Of a stretch of DNA of 64,000 nucleotides, positions 45,779 to 57,572 are shown piece by piece (positions within the stretch are counted from its first letter, which is position 1; each line of letters starts with the position of its first letter). This stretch comes from Cryptomeria japonica. Taxonomy: Eukaryota; Streptophyta; Pinopsida; Cupressales; Cupressaceae. The DNA is taken from NCBI RefSeq assembly GCF_030272615.1, contig NC_081406.1, positions 214,314,497-214,378,496 on the forward strand. Direction: 5' to 3'. A program made the position numbers and the translations under genes. The notes below the pieces were generated by a model. That model worked only from the letters and a program-made list of their open reading frames with translations, made no database searches and was not told where the DNA came from.

Positions 45779-46159
45779 TTGATGCAGTTTGGCATCAGTC
45801 TAACATGCATTATGAGAGATACTATTCATTCTGGCACTGATGTGGAATGCTACTTCTCAGAGGGAGTAGTCAGATTTGTGATTTAGTGGTTTATGTTTCT
45901 GCTTTGATATTTTTGTCAGATTTAAGGCATTAATGTCAAAGGGGGAGAGATATTGATGTGAAAATGACAAAGAAAGAAAAAGAAAAATTCAAAGGGTGAG
46001 ACGATATGAATAGGAAAAGTAAAGGGGAGAGATATTAACATTTAGAGCTATATGTGGGAGATTGTTGGTTGTCTTCCATTGGTGAAGACTTGTTTGGCAT
46101 TTCTTGGTACTTAGATATTTTTCACATCTAGTATTGCCATCAATGCCAAAAGGGGAGAT
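45779..46159 (+). other. 3' non-coding region of copia B
   Basis: Purine tracts CAGAGGGAG (45858), CAAAGGGGGAGAG (45937), AAAGGGGAGAG (46020) and AAAAGGGGAGA (46148). The left arm (46134-46147) of the junction-spanning inverted repeat is here; the right arm is at 46205-46218 (12 of 14 pairs). Confidence 0.75.
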
Positions 46160-47378
46160 TGTTGGACATTTGGTGGAATTGATTATGTATTGCATTGATA
46201 TTTTGTCATTGATGCCAACGTTAGCTATTTGGATGCTTTATCGGTACCCTTCTAGTCCTAGTAGGTTGAGTGGATTCTAGTTGTTTTAGATCTGGTATGA
46301 TTCGGTAGGCTCTGGTATAGTTTAGTGATGGAATTGGCTTGTTCATCATACTCATGCTCATATTTGGTCAGTTGGTTTTGGTCTGGTGATCGGATGCTAT
46401 CCTTCTTGCTTAGAAGATTAGTTTCTGGTTCTGATGAGGGTTTCATCGACAAAGTTTTTGATGAAGATCTTTGATGAATTGCATAAGTGGTGTTGGTGCA
46501 ACTTCTAATGGAGTTTCAAGATGTTGTTGGTGATCATGTTCGAGACTTGGCAGATGGAGATCATTGTTGTAGTGTGTGGACCGATATTGAGTCTTGGTTG
46601 ATCTAGGTTATGGACCGTCTTTAATGTACCATGTGGATTGGACCTCTCGATGTGTTTTTGGGATGTCTCATGTGTTGGATATTATTTGGTTGGTCTAAGG
46701 GCAACATGGTTTGTAATTATGTAATTGGTTTATTATCTAGTGTTCGACCTAATTTTTTATGGTCGAGGGTTTGTATATATAGATGTAAGATCTCATTGTA
46801 GATCATCATGGTTATGTTAAAGGTCATGGTCAAGGAATGTAATGTGTGAATAATGTAATATCATTTAGGTAGAGGATTTGGTCCATCATTGGAGATCGAA
46901 TTGGGTCTATGTAAGATGATTTAGTCCTTTGGTATTGAGGTTAATCAGAACTATACTCAGGCATAGGAGATGCTATCTTTTGCAGTTCAACACTTCTCTG
47001 GATTGAAGTTTGGATTTCTATGCAATTAGTGAGGCTCCTTTTGTGATGAGCAGTGTGCTCTAGGTTGTTGGCCTTCCTAGAAGTGTAGGCCCCTCAACTG
47101 TAATTCACATACTTATTGCAGAAGTATTATCTAACTGCGGGTAGGCTTCCCACCATGGTTTTTCCCTTTACTGGGTTTTCCATGTATAAATCTCAATGTC
47201 ATGTGGATGGTTTTTATTCTGTGATTATTGTTTATGCTTAGTTGGTTTAATTGCTATTCCGGTATTAATGTTTTGGGTTTTGGTATTAAAGTTTTAAATT
47301 GCTAATAGTTCTAGTAATTTGTGACAACTGATGCACCCCCCCTCTCAGTTGTCTTCTTGTTATTTGAATTATCTAACA
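46160..47378 (+). repeat. 3' LTR of copia B (1219 bp)
   Basis: Matches the 5' LTR; about 30 bp longer, mainly from extra sequence near 47215-47245. Hairpin GACAACTGA / TCAGTTGTC at 47323-47331 / 47345-47353, perfect here. Confidence 0.92.
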
Positions 47379-47383
47379 ATAAT

Positions 47384-48578
47384 TTCCTTGATGTCACTCT
47401 GGATGCACACTTTTTAGGATTTAGCTAGAGCTTGAATCTTTCCATTCTATCTAGTATGAGGCCCAATTCTTAGATATGCATGAATCTCTTCATGGGTTAA
47501 CTAGGGTGTCATCAACATAATCTTCCATGTTTTTGTGCATCATATCATGCAAGATAATGGTTATTACTCTTTAGTAAGTTGCTCCTGCATTATTTTATCC
47601 AAATGGCACAACGTTCCAGTAGAAGGTTCCCCACGCACATGTGAAGGTTGTCTTTTCTTAATCCTCGGGAGCTATCTTGATTTGATTATAACTAGAGAAT
47701 CCATTCATTAATGAGTACATCTCATATCCAACAGTCATGTCCACTATCATATCAATGTTAGGCAATGGAAAATCATCTTTGAAACATGCTTTGTTGAGAT
47801 CCCTAAAGTATATGCAAACCCTAATAGATTTGTCTACCTTTGATACAGGTACTATGTTTGATATCCATTCTTCATAGTCTATAGCTTTGATGAATCCTTC
47901 TTTGAGTAGCTTTTCGAGTTCAACCTTGACTAGTAGTGCCAGATGAGGATGCATCTTACAAAGTTTTTCCTTGACTGGTTTAACTCTTGGTGCAATAGAG
48001 AGATGATGGATGATGAAATTAGGATCTAGGCCTGGCATATCGGAGTATGTCCACGCAAAGTTGATCTTCTTCTCTAAAAAGAGGTTGCTGAAATCTTTTA
48101 ACTCTTTTGCTGATAGTGATTGACCTAAGTGGCTGATATGTGGTGTCTCTTGACTTCCAATATTTATTGGTTGAGTTGGTTCAATCAATATTGAAGACCT
48201 TTCTTGGAAGTGACTTGGAAACATATCAAGTATCTCACCCTCAGGTGCCTCAAAGAGGTTTTCACCCTTAGGTGTGTCCTTTATTTTTACTTTTATTTGT
48301 TCTGACACCGCCACAGTGTGGTTTTCATCATCAAAACTTTTATTTTTATTTTTACTTTTGTGACTGAGATACTTGATGTCTTTTTCATTCATATTCTCAC
48401 TATTGTTACTAATGAAAGAGCCCATTGGTTCAACTACATTCAAATAATAGGATAGGGTATGGTTGTCGGAGAAGACTAGTAGGTTCATGGGTTTTCTTTG
48501 GAGTGTAAGGTCAATCAATTCAGGGTGGACAAGCATTAGAGATCTAAGGTTCAAGGATTTTAATAGTAATGTCATCAT
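47384..48578 (-). pseudogene. Reverse transcriptase, main part, element E
   Basis: From 48578 the frame holds the linker end, then LSAKELKDFSNLFLEKKINF, AWTYSDMPGLDPNFIIHHLS, VKPVKEKLCKMHP, IKAIDYEEWISNIVPVSKVD, VCIYFRDLNKACFKDDFPLP, NGFSSYNQIKIAPED (open to 47658). Further, about 47560-47480 reads MMHKNMEDYVDDTLV: the Y-V-D-D box is intact. It ends NPKKCASRVTSRK at 47384, where copia B cut the gene; the rest is at 40629 and below. Confidence 0.92.
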
Positions 48579-49692
48579 TTCTTTTGACTACTAAGTTGAA
48601 GCCTAGAAGATTGCATTGATTTAGAGCATTTAGCCTAGGAAGAGTAGTAACAAGGTTATCAAAATCCCCATCAGTGTTGTGAAGACCCAACCCAAATGAC
48701 CTACCACCAGACACGTCTACCACTTGAGATTGGACTACAAGTTTAGGTATACCAACTTCGTCAGATAATGGTTCAATATTCAACACATAGACATAGTTTG
48801 TTTCAAAGTCATAGGAGGAAGCATCTGAGTCTTCATCATTTGATTTAGCATCAGAAATTTGATTTGTATAGGTATGGATAAAATCAATGTAAACATCTTT
48901 ATTTCTGTAGGTTCCTTCAGGATTTGGTTCTCCAATGTCTTGTAGCTGACATACTTTCTCAGAGGGTTTTTGTCTATGTGTCCATTCAAGTTCCTCGAGA
49001 CTCATGATAGGTCCTGTCTGCTTGGCTTCTAACTTCTCAACCATGTTTCCATATCTGACTTGTCTAGATCCATGGGAAGATATATTTTGTGAGCGATTTT
49101 CTTGTGTTGGTCCTTGTCTCTATTCACACTCATAGGCCTCTTGTCTTTGTAACCTAACCTCTTATAATTCCCATTGTAGTCTTCTATGTGTTGCTGCTTT
49201 TGCTTCATCTATAGGCTTAGTGAACTCTCTGGGATTCTCTTGTGTAGAAGGATTTGATAATGGTTGAGGTCCCCATTCATACTGATTTGAATATGTTACT
49301 GAGTCAGTCTCTAGCATCAATCTAGTATATGTGACAGGAATATTCGAAGATGCAAACATCTCTTTGACTCTCTCCACTTGTTCTCTCATTTCCTCTGGGA
49401 CTTCAACTAGTGGTCCTTTCATTGCTTGTACTCTGGGAAGCTGATTAGGAGTTGTTTCTTCTCTTCTAACAACCACTTCTTCTTGTTCTATGTCAGAATC
49501 ATAGTATTCTTCAACATGTTCTTCATTAAATGGTTCTAGAAGTGGAACCAGATACCAGTTATAGTCACTTGGGCTTTCTGAAGTTCCTTCTAGGATCATT
49601 TCTCTGAATGAGATTAGAACCTCATATGGTACAAACATCTCCTTGACTATCCATATTTGTTCACTGATTGGAACTTCTTCTAGTGTTGCCAT
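48579..49692 (-). pseudogene. Protease-RT linker region of element E
   Basis: Two open pieces (49692-49162, 176 codons; 49044-48544, 166 codons) in the same frame as protease. Acidic, no known domain. The first contains an internal repeat: residues 7-54 (VP..EQIWIVKEMF..MILE..YNW..PLLEP) and 98-148 (VP..EQVERVKEMF..LMLE..YEW..PLSNP). The second contains SDAKSNDEDSDASSYDFETN and a segment ending RLNALNQCNLLGFNLVVK. Probably a cleavable spacer of the polyprotein. Confidence 0.65.
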
Positions 49693-50571
49693 TGCAGGTG
49701 TGTTATGAACTTGTTAGTGAGCATCTTCTTCTCTCTTAATGTCAAGCTCTTCTTGGGTTGTCTCATATTCCTCCTGGGTCTATAGTCTATTGGAGTGCTC
49801 TTGATCTTGTTGTTCTATAGTTTGACAAGACCTCCAAACTTGTCATATTAAAACTACTAGTCTTTTTCCTTGATACCCTAGTCCATTTTTATCATTTGCT
49901 ACCTTTGTCTTCAGGTGAATAGGTTCAGTGATCCCTTGTTGTCGCCTGCTAGGAGGACATACTCCTGAGTATCTCATGTGGAGGAGTATGTTATAACCTC
50001 ATCCATACAATTCAAAAGAAGCTTCATAAGATTGGGCTTTTGAATTTTCATTATTTTCTTTGTAGAGCCAATATAGAATACTTGTTTCTTCCATTTCATT
50101 CACCAGTGATGTTGAGGACTATATGAATGCCCCATTGTAGATGATATTTGCTTGTGTAGTTTGTGGTCTCATTGACTCTGATGGTCTACTCATTTATTTA
50201 GGTGATGGAGGAAGTGTTGTTAGTGTAAGAACAGGCTCTATTTGATATCCTCCCATGCCATCTCCAGTGATTTTAAGTTTTTGTTCTATTTTTTTCAGGA
50301 GAATCTCCAAGGTTGCTCTATTATTTGGTACTAGATTATTAGTTCCTTTCCTTAATGTATTACAAGTATAGCTATGATCAGTAGGGACACTCACTTACAC
50401 TCCATTGTAGGGGAACTTCAAACATCAATGGTATGTGGAAGGTATTACTTGCATATCATGTATCCAGGGTTTTCCTTGCAGAATGTTATAAGATAGTGGA
50501 ATATCCAACAATTGACAAAGAACATCTCTCTCAACAGGTCCCACTCTGATCGGCAAGAGCACTAAGCCTTT

Positions 50572-50832
50572 TTAAGTTCTTTCCTTTTCATCATAAGCTT
50601 TTATTGTGATTTTCTTCCTTAGATCAATGGCATTTTCTGAGAGACCCAACTGCATGAGTAAATCAAAGGTATAAATATTCAAGCCAACACCTCCATCTAC
50701 CAGGACACGTTTGATGTGGTGTTTGTGAATCATTACTTCAATGTGGAGGGATTGATTATGCGGATGACTTAGTGAGTTATCATCTTCCTCAGAGAAAGAC
50801 ATGTAATGAGGTGAAGTTAAGTTACCCACCAT
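50572..50832 (-). pseudogene. Aspartic protease of element E
   Basis: 86 open codons: NLTSPHYMSFSEEDDNSLSH, HIEVMIHKHHIKRVLVDGGV, GLNIYTFDLLMQLGLSENAI, DLRKKITIKAYDEKERT. The active-site loop reads D-G-G-V (D-S/G-G-A usual). This VLVDGG..LN form is usual in Tat-group proteases. It lies between gag and a long linker and is in frame with gag's C-terminal part. Confidence 0.87.
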
Positions 50833-51042
50833 GGAACAAAATCAGTTTAGGTCTAGGTCTTTTGGAACATCGGTATTGAGCATCACTTTGTCTAGAATCT
50901 CCCTATGTGCAAGAGAGGTTTTCAACAGTTCTAATATGGATTTTTGAGCAGTTGTTCATTGAAGTTTCTTTAAGATGCTATATCTGAAGGAATTTGATGA
51001 GACCAGCTATCATGATGAAGAGAGTTTGGTCATGTCAGTAGC

Positions 51043-52878
51043 CTATTGCTTTGAATATTTTTGTCTATTTGATGGCACAGGTTGATCAGTAGAAAAAGAG
51101 GTAACTCCTTTGAAGGTCATGTTACCTTGAACTTGAGTTAGGACATTAGTAGATTTTGATTTGTCATGATTGTCTTTGATTATGATTACATTACAACATT
51201 CTGATCTAGTTGGTTTGATCATATGAATGACATTGTCATTATTAAAATAAGTGTAGTTGATTTTAGCTCCTTCCTTAGATTTTGACGAGTCTCCTTTCTC
51301 ATAGGTGGGCAAGGGGTCTTTGAATGCTTTGTGATCTGTGTTCATTGTGTGATTACCAATAACTATTTTACCACCATCAATTAAATCTTGGATCTTATGT
51401 TTTGACTTCATAAAGTTGTTGGTAGCATGTCCTTTGCTCATGTGGTATTCACAATATTTGTTTTCTCTCCACCATTTTGGTTTGACCTCTGGATCGTATG
51501 ATTTTGAGTTGTCTGGTAAAGTGAGTAAATTGTTGGCGAATAATGTTTTCAAAGCTGATTCATATGGCTCTCCTAAAGGAGTGACCTCATGTTTTGGTTT
51601 TGGAGCCCAAGGTTTGTTTTTCATAAAATTGCTCCATTTGCTTGAGGCGTGTTTTGTTGCATTCTGATAAGCCTTAAGCGCTTGTGTTCCAGTAGTCAAG
51701 TTGAATGCTACTTATTTTTGCTTTGGTTTGATATTATCTACTACTCCATCTTTAACATTTTTGTTGTTGTCTTTTCCATTCTTCCAATATTTATTCTTGG
51801 AGCTAGATCCATGTGATGCTTCCTTATAGAGAAAAATCTCCCCCTTCTTGATCAACACATCTTCTATTTTCAGAATGCCTTCTAGCATCTTGTTGAAAGA
51901 AGGGTGTGTTTACATTGAGATGGCGTAATTCAACTCAAGTATTAAAGTGTTGATGAAATCTCAATTTTCTTTTATTTTGAGATCATTCTTGGATAGCTAG
52001 AGAAAATTATCCTTCATCGCTGAAGGAATGTAAGGAATGGTTCTCCTATTTTCTATTTCACATTGCATATATCAAGCATGGTGACTGGGTTGTGAATGTT
52101 GTAAGCATATTGCTGAAAAAATAGTTTAACCAACTCCTTAAATGTTTTTATTCCAATTGGAAACTTTCAGAACCATTCAATGACTTGTCCTCCCAGACTC
52201 CTCAGAAAAAGGTGCATGAGGTAAGTTTGTTCATGCATGAATTCCATACATAGGGCACAAAATTTTCTAACGTGGTCCTGGGGATCCGAGTTTCCATCAT
52301 ATTTGTCAAATTTCAATATCTTGGTCCTAGATGGAAATGGAGGCATGCAAAGATTTTTGTTGAAAGGGAAGGGGCAAATTGAATCTAGAGAGTATGGTGA
52401 GAAAGCCTTGTCCTTGTTTTTCATTTCTTGAATTTCACATTCTAGGGGTTGCATTTGTTTAGCCATTAGTGTTATTGGTGTTTCCTCTTCTTTCATAATG
52501 ATAGTCTCTACATTAAAACCAGGAGGAATATTTCGCTCCTTGTCTTGCTAGCTCTACGAAGTGCTCTTCTGTTTCTCTTTCTAGAATAAACTTCATCATT
52601 CTTCTGAAGCCTTTATTACTCATGCAACTAGCGACATCCATTTCCTTGATCTCAGAATCACTAGATGAAATACCATTGTCATTGTTGAGGTTGCTTACAT
52701 TATCATAGTCTATGTCAAATTGATAGTTAGTTGTATCTCTATTGAAGGATGACATTGTGTTGTGTAGTGGTTCATCAAATAATAGAGAATATTCAAACAA
52801 ATTGTTGATGTAAGACATTGTGTGAGACCTGGCTCCAACAGGCATGGGAAACTTGATGTGACCGATATAGGAGGTCAT
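51043..52878 (-). pseudogene. gag of element E
   Basis: Pieces: 52878-52513 (N-terminal, with MTSYIGHIKFPMPVGARSH), 52496-52167 (capsid: FPSRTKILKFDKYDGNSDPQ, DHVRKFCALCMEF, RSLGGQVIEWF), a degraded middle (52160-51700, ELVKLFFQQYAYN), and 51699-51043 (WWRENKYCEYHMSKGHATNN, FMKSKHKIQDLIDGGK). The C-x2-H..G-H-x4 segment is the Tat-type metal-binding motif; its last Cys is Phe. Stops and a frameshift separate the pieces. Confidence 0.87.
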
Positions 52879-53373
52879 ACAGAAGTCAAGATCGAATCAA
52901 AGCTAGTTTGTTCAACATGTTGTTCAAATAAAGAGTTGAGGTCAAAATCTGGTTTTGAGAAAGATCTATCTCATTTAAGATGTGACCTAAGATGATCATT
53001 AAGATCGAGGTTTGATTTAATGATTGATTGATGAACTAGCTAGGACATGACCGACAAATTGCACAACACTACCACAAGGGTGCATTATCAAGAAACATTT
53101 TGCTTGAGATCCAATTTTTCTTAGTTTAATTCTATTTTCATTGTTGAATAATGAAGATCAATAAGCTTAATTGTGACTAAGATTAGACTGACAGAGTTTT
53201 GACACAAAAGTGGACAAGGTAGTTATCTCAATAGAATTCTTTTCCTACGAAGGGCAAATTGACTTCTTTCTCTCTCTTAGAGGTTGGAGGTTCAGGTTGA
53301 GCCTCATTGTAAGTGATACAAACTTCTTAAAATAGAGTAGGATTGATCTTCCCTCCCTTGTTTAAGTGATAGG
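52879..53373 (-). other. Leader of E next to gag
   Basis: About 500 bp without coding signal on either strand, ending at the solo LTR F. It belongs to the long 5' leader of E. Confidence 0.55.
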
Positions 53374-55012
53374 TGTGTGGGGGAAAAAGCGAGACTAGGT
53401 TAACATACCCTAATCCTACCTTTTGACACACATTATGGAATACAAAAGAGCCTAGAGGTATCACACAATTGGCTACTTCTTTTTGTGAAAAAGAGAGCCA
53501 TGGGCTACCTATTAGGATTTCTATTCCTTTGTTGTAATTGAAAGATAAAATGATGCAAGTTCAATCCCTAACCCTAAAGTGCAAGTAAGAACTAATAGCA
53601 AGATTTGCAGAATTGAGATTAAACAATGGAAAGTTGTAAACACAAGGACAAGGAAAGAATGAAAATGCATACCCGGTGTTAAAATTTGAGTGAAAATGTT
53701 TGGGACGGGGGTGCGGGCACCACTATCCTGATTCTGCCCCTGAAACTACTCCGAAAACTACTGTTTTGCAACCTGAAAAGTTGTCGGAAATGCTGGAACT
53801 GCTATCTGACAGAGGGACCAGGGCACCCAGCGCCCCTGTCCTGGTAGGACCAGGGCACCCCACACCCCTGTCCTGGTCTTTTACTTTGAAATTTGGTGTG
53901 TTGCCCTATCTTGGTCTGCTTCTCCTGGATCTGCAACTTGTGGCGTCGTCCGAATCCCAAAATCTGCACTTATATCTAAAAAGGTATGGTGGGTGGCTAT
54001 ATAGGGTTTTGCCTTAGTCAAACCCCCGCTTTGGTGATTTCCGCCTCCATGAATAGCCAAGTTGTATTGTAAAAGTAATGTGTGTTGACCTTGTGTGTGT
54101 GCAAGATCCTAAAATGCAAGTAAGCAAACTAGAGCAACCTAGAAAGTAAACCCTAATTGCTTGTAAATGATAATGTAAATGCTCCAAATCAAGATGAAAA
54201 GTGATCTAAAGAATGAATACAAATGATATAGTGAGGCTTATGTAAAGACCTGAAAACAACATGAAATCATACCCAACCCCAAGGGAGGGGTACAAGCCAA
54301 TCTTTAGTCGGTGATCCCTTATTGCTCTTCAATGTCTTCAAAGCCCTAAATGGATGAATGAAATTGATGGATGCTTGATGGATGGATGTTGAATGTTGTT
54401 GAAGTCTCCAAAGATCTGCTCTTTCGCTGCATAGAAGGTTCCTCAAACCAAAAATTCCCCTCCTTTCAAATGAAGAAAGAGAGCTCTTATATATGAAACC
54501 CTAGGTCTTAATTTCAACTTTTGGCTGACCTAGAGATTGAATCTCCACCCAATTTCTTGGGGTTAAGATTTATTTTATGATTGGATCACGCTCCTAAAAT
54601 TTTGGGAAAAATGTCCAGGACTGTGTGCACTCTGGGCGCCATGGTCCCGGCAACTTTTCACCAAATTTTCAGGGGCATTGGATATGATGATTTTAGAGAG
54701 AATCCCAAAGTTACAGGTGATTTCGAGATGTTTTGACCCCCGAAATCAAGCCCCCAAGTTCAAAATAGGACTTAATTAGGGTTTTTGATTGAATGATGTA
54801 TTGGAGGAATAAAATGAAAGGGGCACACTTTAATGAAAGAGCCCAACTTTATGATGTGGAATATGATGAAATAGAACCTTAGACCTAATTAATTTAATTA
54901 ATTAAGTTCTGAAGGGGAAATGCAATGCAAATGCAAAATGCGCCAAGGTGGGTGCTAAACTAGGTGTGAAATTGTACCACCCTAGCAAGTGCATACAATT
55001 TATGACGTTACA
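53374..55012. mobile_element. Solo LTR F with perfect 5-bp TSD
   Basis: Starts TGTGTGGGGGAAAAAG and ends ..GACGTTACA. ATAGG flanks it on both sides (53369-53373 and 55013-55017), directly against the TG and CA ends. No internal region, primer site or purine tract, so recombination between two LTRs has probably removed the rest. Its ends (TGTAACGT.. / ..CACACA on the minus strand) resemble those of E, suggesting a related gypsy family in the same orientation. Its middle is more GC-rich than its surroundings. Confidence 0.85.
53815..53877. repeat. Two 31-bp GC-rich palindromic units in F
   Basis: GGACCAGGGCACCC..CCTGTCCTGGT occurs at 53815-53845 and 53847-53877. Within each unit ACCAGG pairs with CCTGGT, so each could fold into a stem. 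A diverged relative (CCAGGACTGTG..GGTCCCGG) is at about 54615-54650. Confidence 0.85.
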
Positions 55013-55017
55013 ATAGG

Positions 55018-56700
55018 TAAATGTAGACTTCTGAGAAAAAACCCTACTTCTCAGGGGTTCTTCATCAAATTCATTAGATTTCCCTTGAAGGTATAGTTGC
55101 ATATGTCTTAGGAACACCCTATGCAACAAGAAGAGCTAATGGTTGATGTATAAAAACTTTCTCCTCTTATAGATTTCCCTAGGACTAGGATGCTTCTTTT
55201 TCAGTTTAGCCTCTAGATTGAGGCTTCTTCTTCTCAACACTTGAGGATTGGACATATAAGAAATTGACACTCAATCAGACATGGATATTGACTATGGCAG
55301 ACAAGAGGATGTTTAGACAATGAGGAAAATAGAGGTCTGCTCTAGGATACTAACTTCTTTCAGGACTTAAGGATAGATTTTTGTACGATAGAGTATGACA
55401 CCATATTGAGTAACTTTCAAGGTCAAATGATGGAGACATAGATTTGTATGAGTTGTTTCTCTAACTTGTAGAGGGACCTTTCTTATTAGAATGACAATTT
55501 GGCAATAGTGATGTTTGGTTGTACGAGTTTAAATTTGACCAGAACGACAAAACACTGACTTGTTGTTGGCTCGTATGACCTAGGACTGGCCCATGATGAG
55601 TTTTGATAGAGTTTTGATCGCTGACTTGGTTTTCAATTTGTCTTTCAGTTTCAGTTTGATGCTTTTCATTGTCTTGAATTTTTGTTTCAATTTTTTTGAG
55701 GGATGAAAAGAACAGCAAATAGTAGGTGTAAAATGATAACAAGAACAACACACTAAACCCTATGAAAGTTGGCTGAGCAGGAAAACCTTTGCCCACAACC
55801 TAGGTACACCCCAATAGCTATCATAATACAAAGGCCAAGGATCATGCAATGGATCAACGATGTCGTATTACCGAGTCAAGAGCTAATGGAGGCACGATAT
55901 GGCGAGTAATCTTGGAAAGAAAACTAGCTATCCCCTTGCACAAAAATTATCCTCCTTTCGGAGGTGAGTTGGGTAGCTTCTAACCTAAAGTTTGTAGTAA
56001 GGGTTCCATTCAGAAGGACTGCCTGACTATCACGCAAGTGTGATTTAGATTATAAAAACCAACAAGATGTTGAAACCATGAAGTCACGCAAGTGTGATTT
56101 AGACCGCGAGGCCCTACAAGATTCTCAACATGAGACACTTCTCATAAATGAAGCAGTGCCACCGATTATTCTGTCTCCTGGGAGTTTCACCCTAGAAGTG
56201 TTTTATTATAGTGAGTTGGATTCCTGGATTTGGCCAAAATTACTTGGGTCATTCCCTCTCACTAAGACTTAAGGTCTTCTTGGGAGGCAGGCCCTCTAAA
56301 GGTATCGACATATCTCAAACTCTAATAGAAAAAAAATCTCAAGGTCTGGATTTCTGATTGTCTGAATGGACAAAAGCATACTCTCCTACTCTAGATTTTT
56401 CCCAAAAACATGTTAAAGAAAGTTCTTTCCCTTATATAAATTGAAGTGTTCCTAAAAAGATTAAGAAGATAGAATGTTTGTTTGTATCTCCCAAGGCAAC
56501 CTCCAAAACAAAGATATTAGTAGTTCAAGTTTATAGTCTTTGGCAAGTGTATGTTTAATGGTTGAATTCTTTGCCAAGCAAACCTGCAAACATTAAAATC
56601 CCAAAATTAGTTTCCAAAATAACACAAAAAATCATCAAAAAAAAAATCTACTATGCAAACTGTAAATTAAGCTAATCTAACAAGAATTTTCATTCTTTAT
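55018..56700 (-). other. Leader of E, middle part
   Basis: No domain recognised. A 111-codon minus-strand frame (55796-55461) has a hydrophobic stretch but no known family and is probably chance. A 14-nt near-palindrome TCACGCAAGTGTGA plus TTTAGA is repeated at about 56029 and 56083, 54 bp apart. Confidence 0.5.
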
Positions 56701-56725
56701 GAATATCCTAGTTATGATAGTTTTG

Positions 56726-57282
56726 ATAGTAATGCACTCTATCATTCATAACTTTCAAAATAGGCAAAATGAGGCAAATTGCTTCCGTGAAATGTATAAA
56801 ACATGGTTTGAAACAACATATCCAAAAGTTGTTTAGATCCAACGGTTCGATAAAATGTTATGCCCTCCAAACAGAGACCATTTTTTACTATCACCGAAGA
56901 ACAAGCAAAATGATAGTACTACACTCTGTCATTCATAAATTTCAAACCAAACAACATTAGACAAATTTCTTTGATGAAAATACAAAAAAATTGGTTTGAA
57001 ACCACATATCTAAAATTTGTTTAGATCCAACTATTCAATACAAACTTATGCCCTCTGAACAAAGACCATTTTTTACTATCACAGAAGAACAAGTAAAATG
57101 ATAATATTGCACTCTGTCATCCATAACTTTCAAATCTAACAAAATTAGGCAAATCACTCTAGTGAAAATATAGAAACTTGGTTTGAAACATATCCAAAAT
57201 TTGTTTAGATCCAACGGTTCAATAAAAAGTTATGCCCTCCAAATAGAGACCATTTTTTACTGTCATAGAAGAACAAGCAAAA
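56726..57282. repeat. Three tandem units of about 185 bp in the leader of E
   Basis: Units 56726-56912, 56913-57100 and 57101-57282 (187, 188 and 182 bp). Shared anchors: GCACTCTGTCATTCATAACT, TTGGTTTGAAAC, TTTGTTTAGATCCAACGG, AGAGACCATTTTTTACT, GAAGAACAAGCAAAA. The array ends about 100 bp from the primer site, that is, at the very beginning of the element's internal RNA. Confidence 0.92.
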
Positions 57283-57385
57283 AGAAAGATCTTTATATGC
57301 AAATTTAACACATGATTATTAGTTATAAAAGCCAAACATTAAATCTATTGAAAAAATATTAGAAATCTTGTAGTTGTATGTTAGA

Positions 57386-57403
57386 GCCCCATGGTGAGTG
57401 CCA
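57386..57403 (-). other. Primer binding site of E
   Basis: Minus strand TGGCACTCACCATGGGGC, four bases from the 5' LTR end. The form TGGCxCxCACCxTGGGGC is the one known from Tat-group elements, supporting the lineage call; it is not the Met-tRNA type used by the other elements here. Confidence 0.82.
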
Positions 57404-57407
57404 AAAA

Positions 57408-57572
57408 TGTGTGTGTGAAATTTGGGTAACATGCAAGGGCACAAACACTTCAATAAACCATTATTTTGATGGGTTAGCTAATAAAAAATTTTAAAAAATT
57501 CATTGCAAGTTGGCTTATTGCCTCCTAGAAAGGATTTCTCTTAGATTACTAAGCTATCTAGTGACTAGAATA
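57408..57572 (-). repeat. 5' LTR of E, first piece
   Basis: (TG)5AAATTTGGG.. to ..GTGACTAGAATA; matches 34252-34420 of the 3' LTR. Interrupted by solo LTR S. Confidence 0.9.

Larger units (their letters stand above)
40630..47378 (+). mobile_element. Copia B: complete Ty1/copia element inside RT of E
   Basis: LTRs 40630-41817 and 46160-47378; primer site TGGTATCGGAGC (41820-41831); purine tract AAAAGGGGAGA (46148-46158). Flanks are GCAAT (40625-40629) and ATAAT (47379-47383): two transitions, but the target context (RT motif G-K-L-L-G-Y-I around the site) supports GCAAT as the original TSD. It is related to copia A in protein and in all non-coding signals, but belongs to a different LTR family and is more decayed (stops, frameshifts, a deletion). 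Confidence 0.93.

Noticed and set aside
53700-54017. 105-codon + strand open frame in a GC-richer stretch
   Set aside because: It lies wholly inside solo LTR F, covers the palindromic repeats, and has no recognisable domain; most likely chance.
55461-55796. 111-codon minus-strand frame with a hydrophobic N-terminal segment, upstream of gag of E; considered as an extra ORF such as that of Ogre-type elements
   Set aside because: No motif, no codon pattern distinct from the surrounding leader, and no sign of a longer frame around it. Kept as a remark only.
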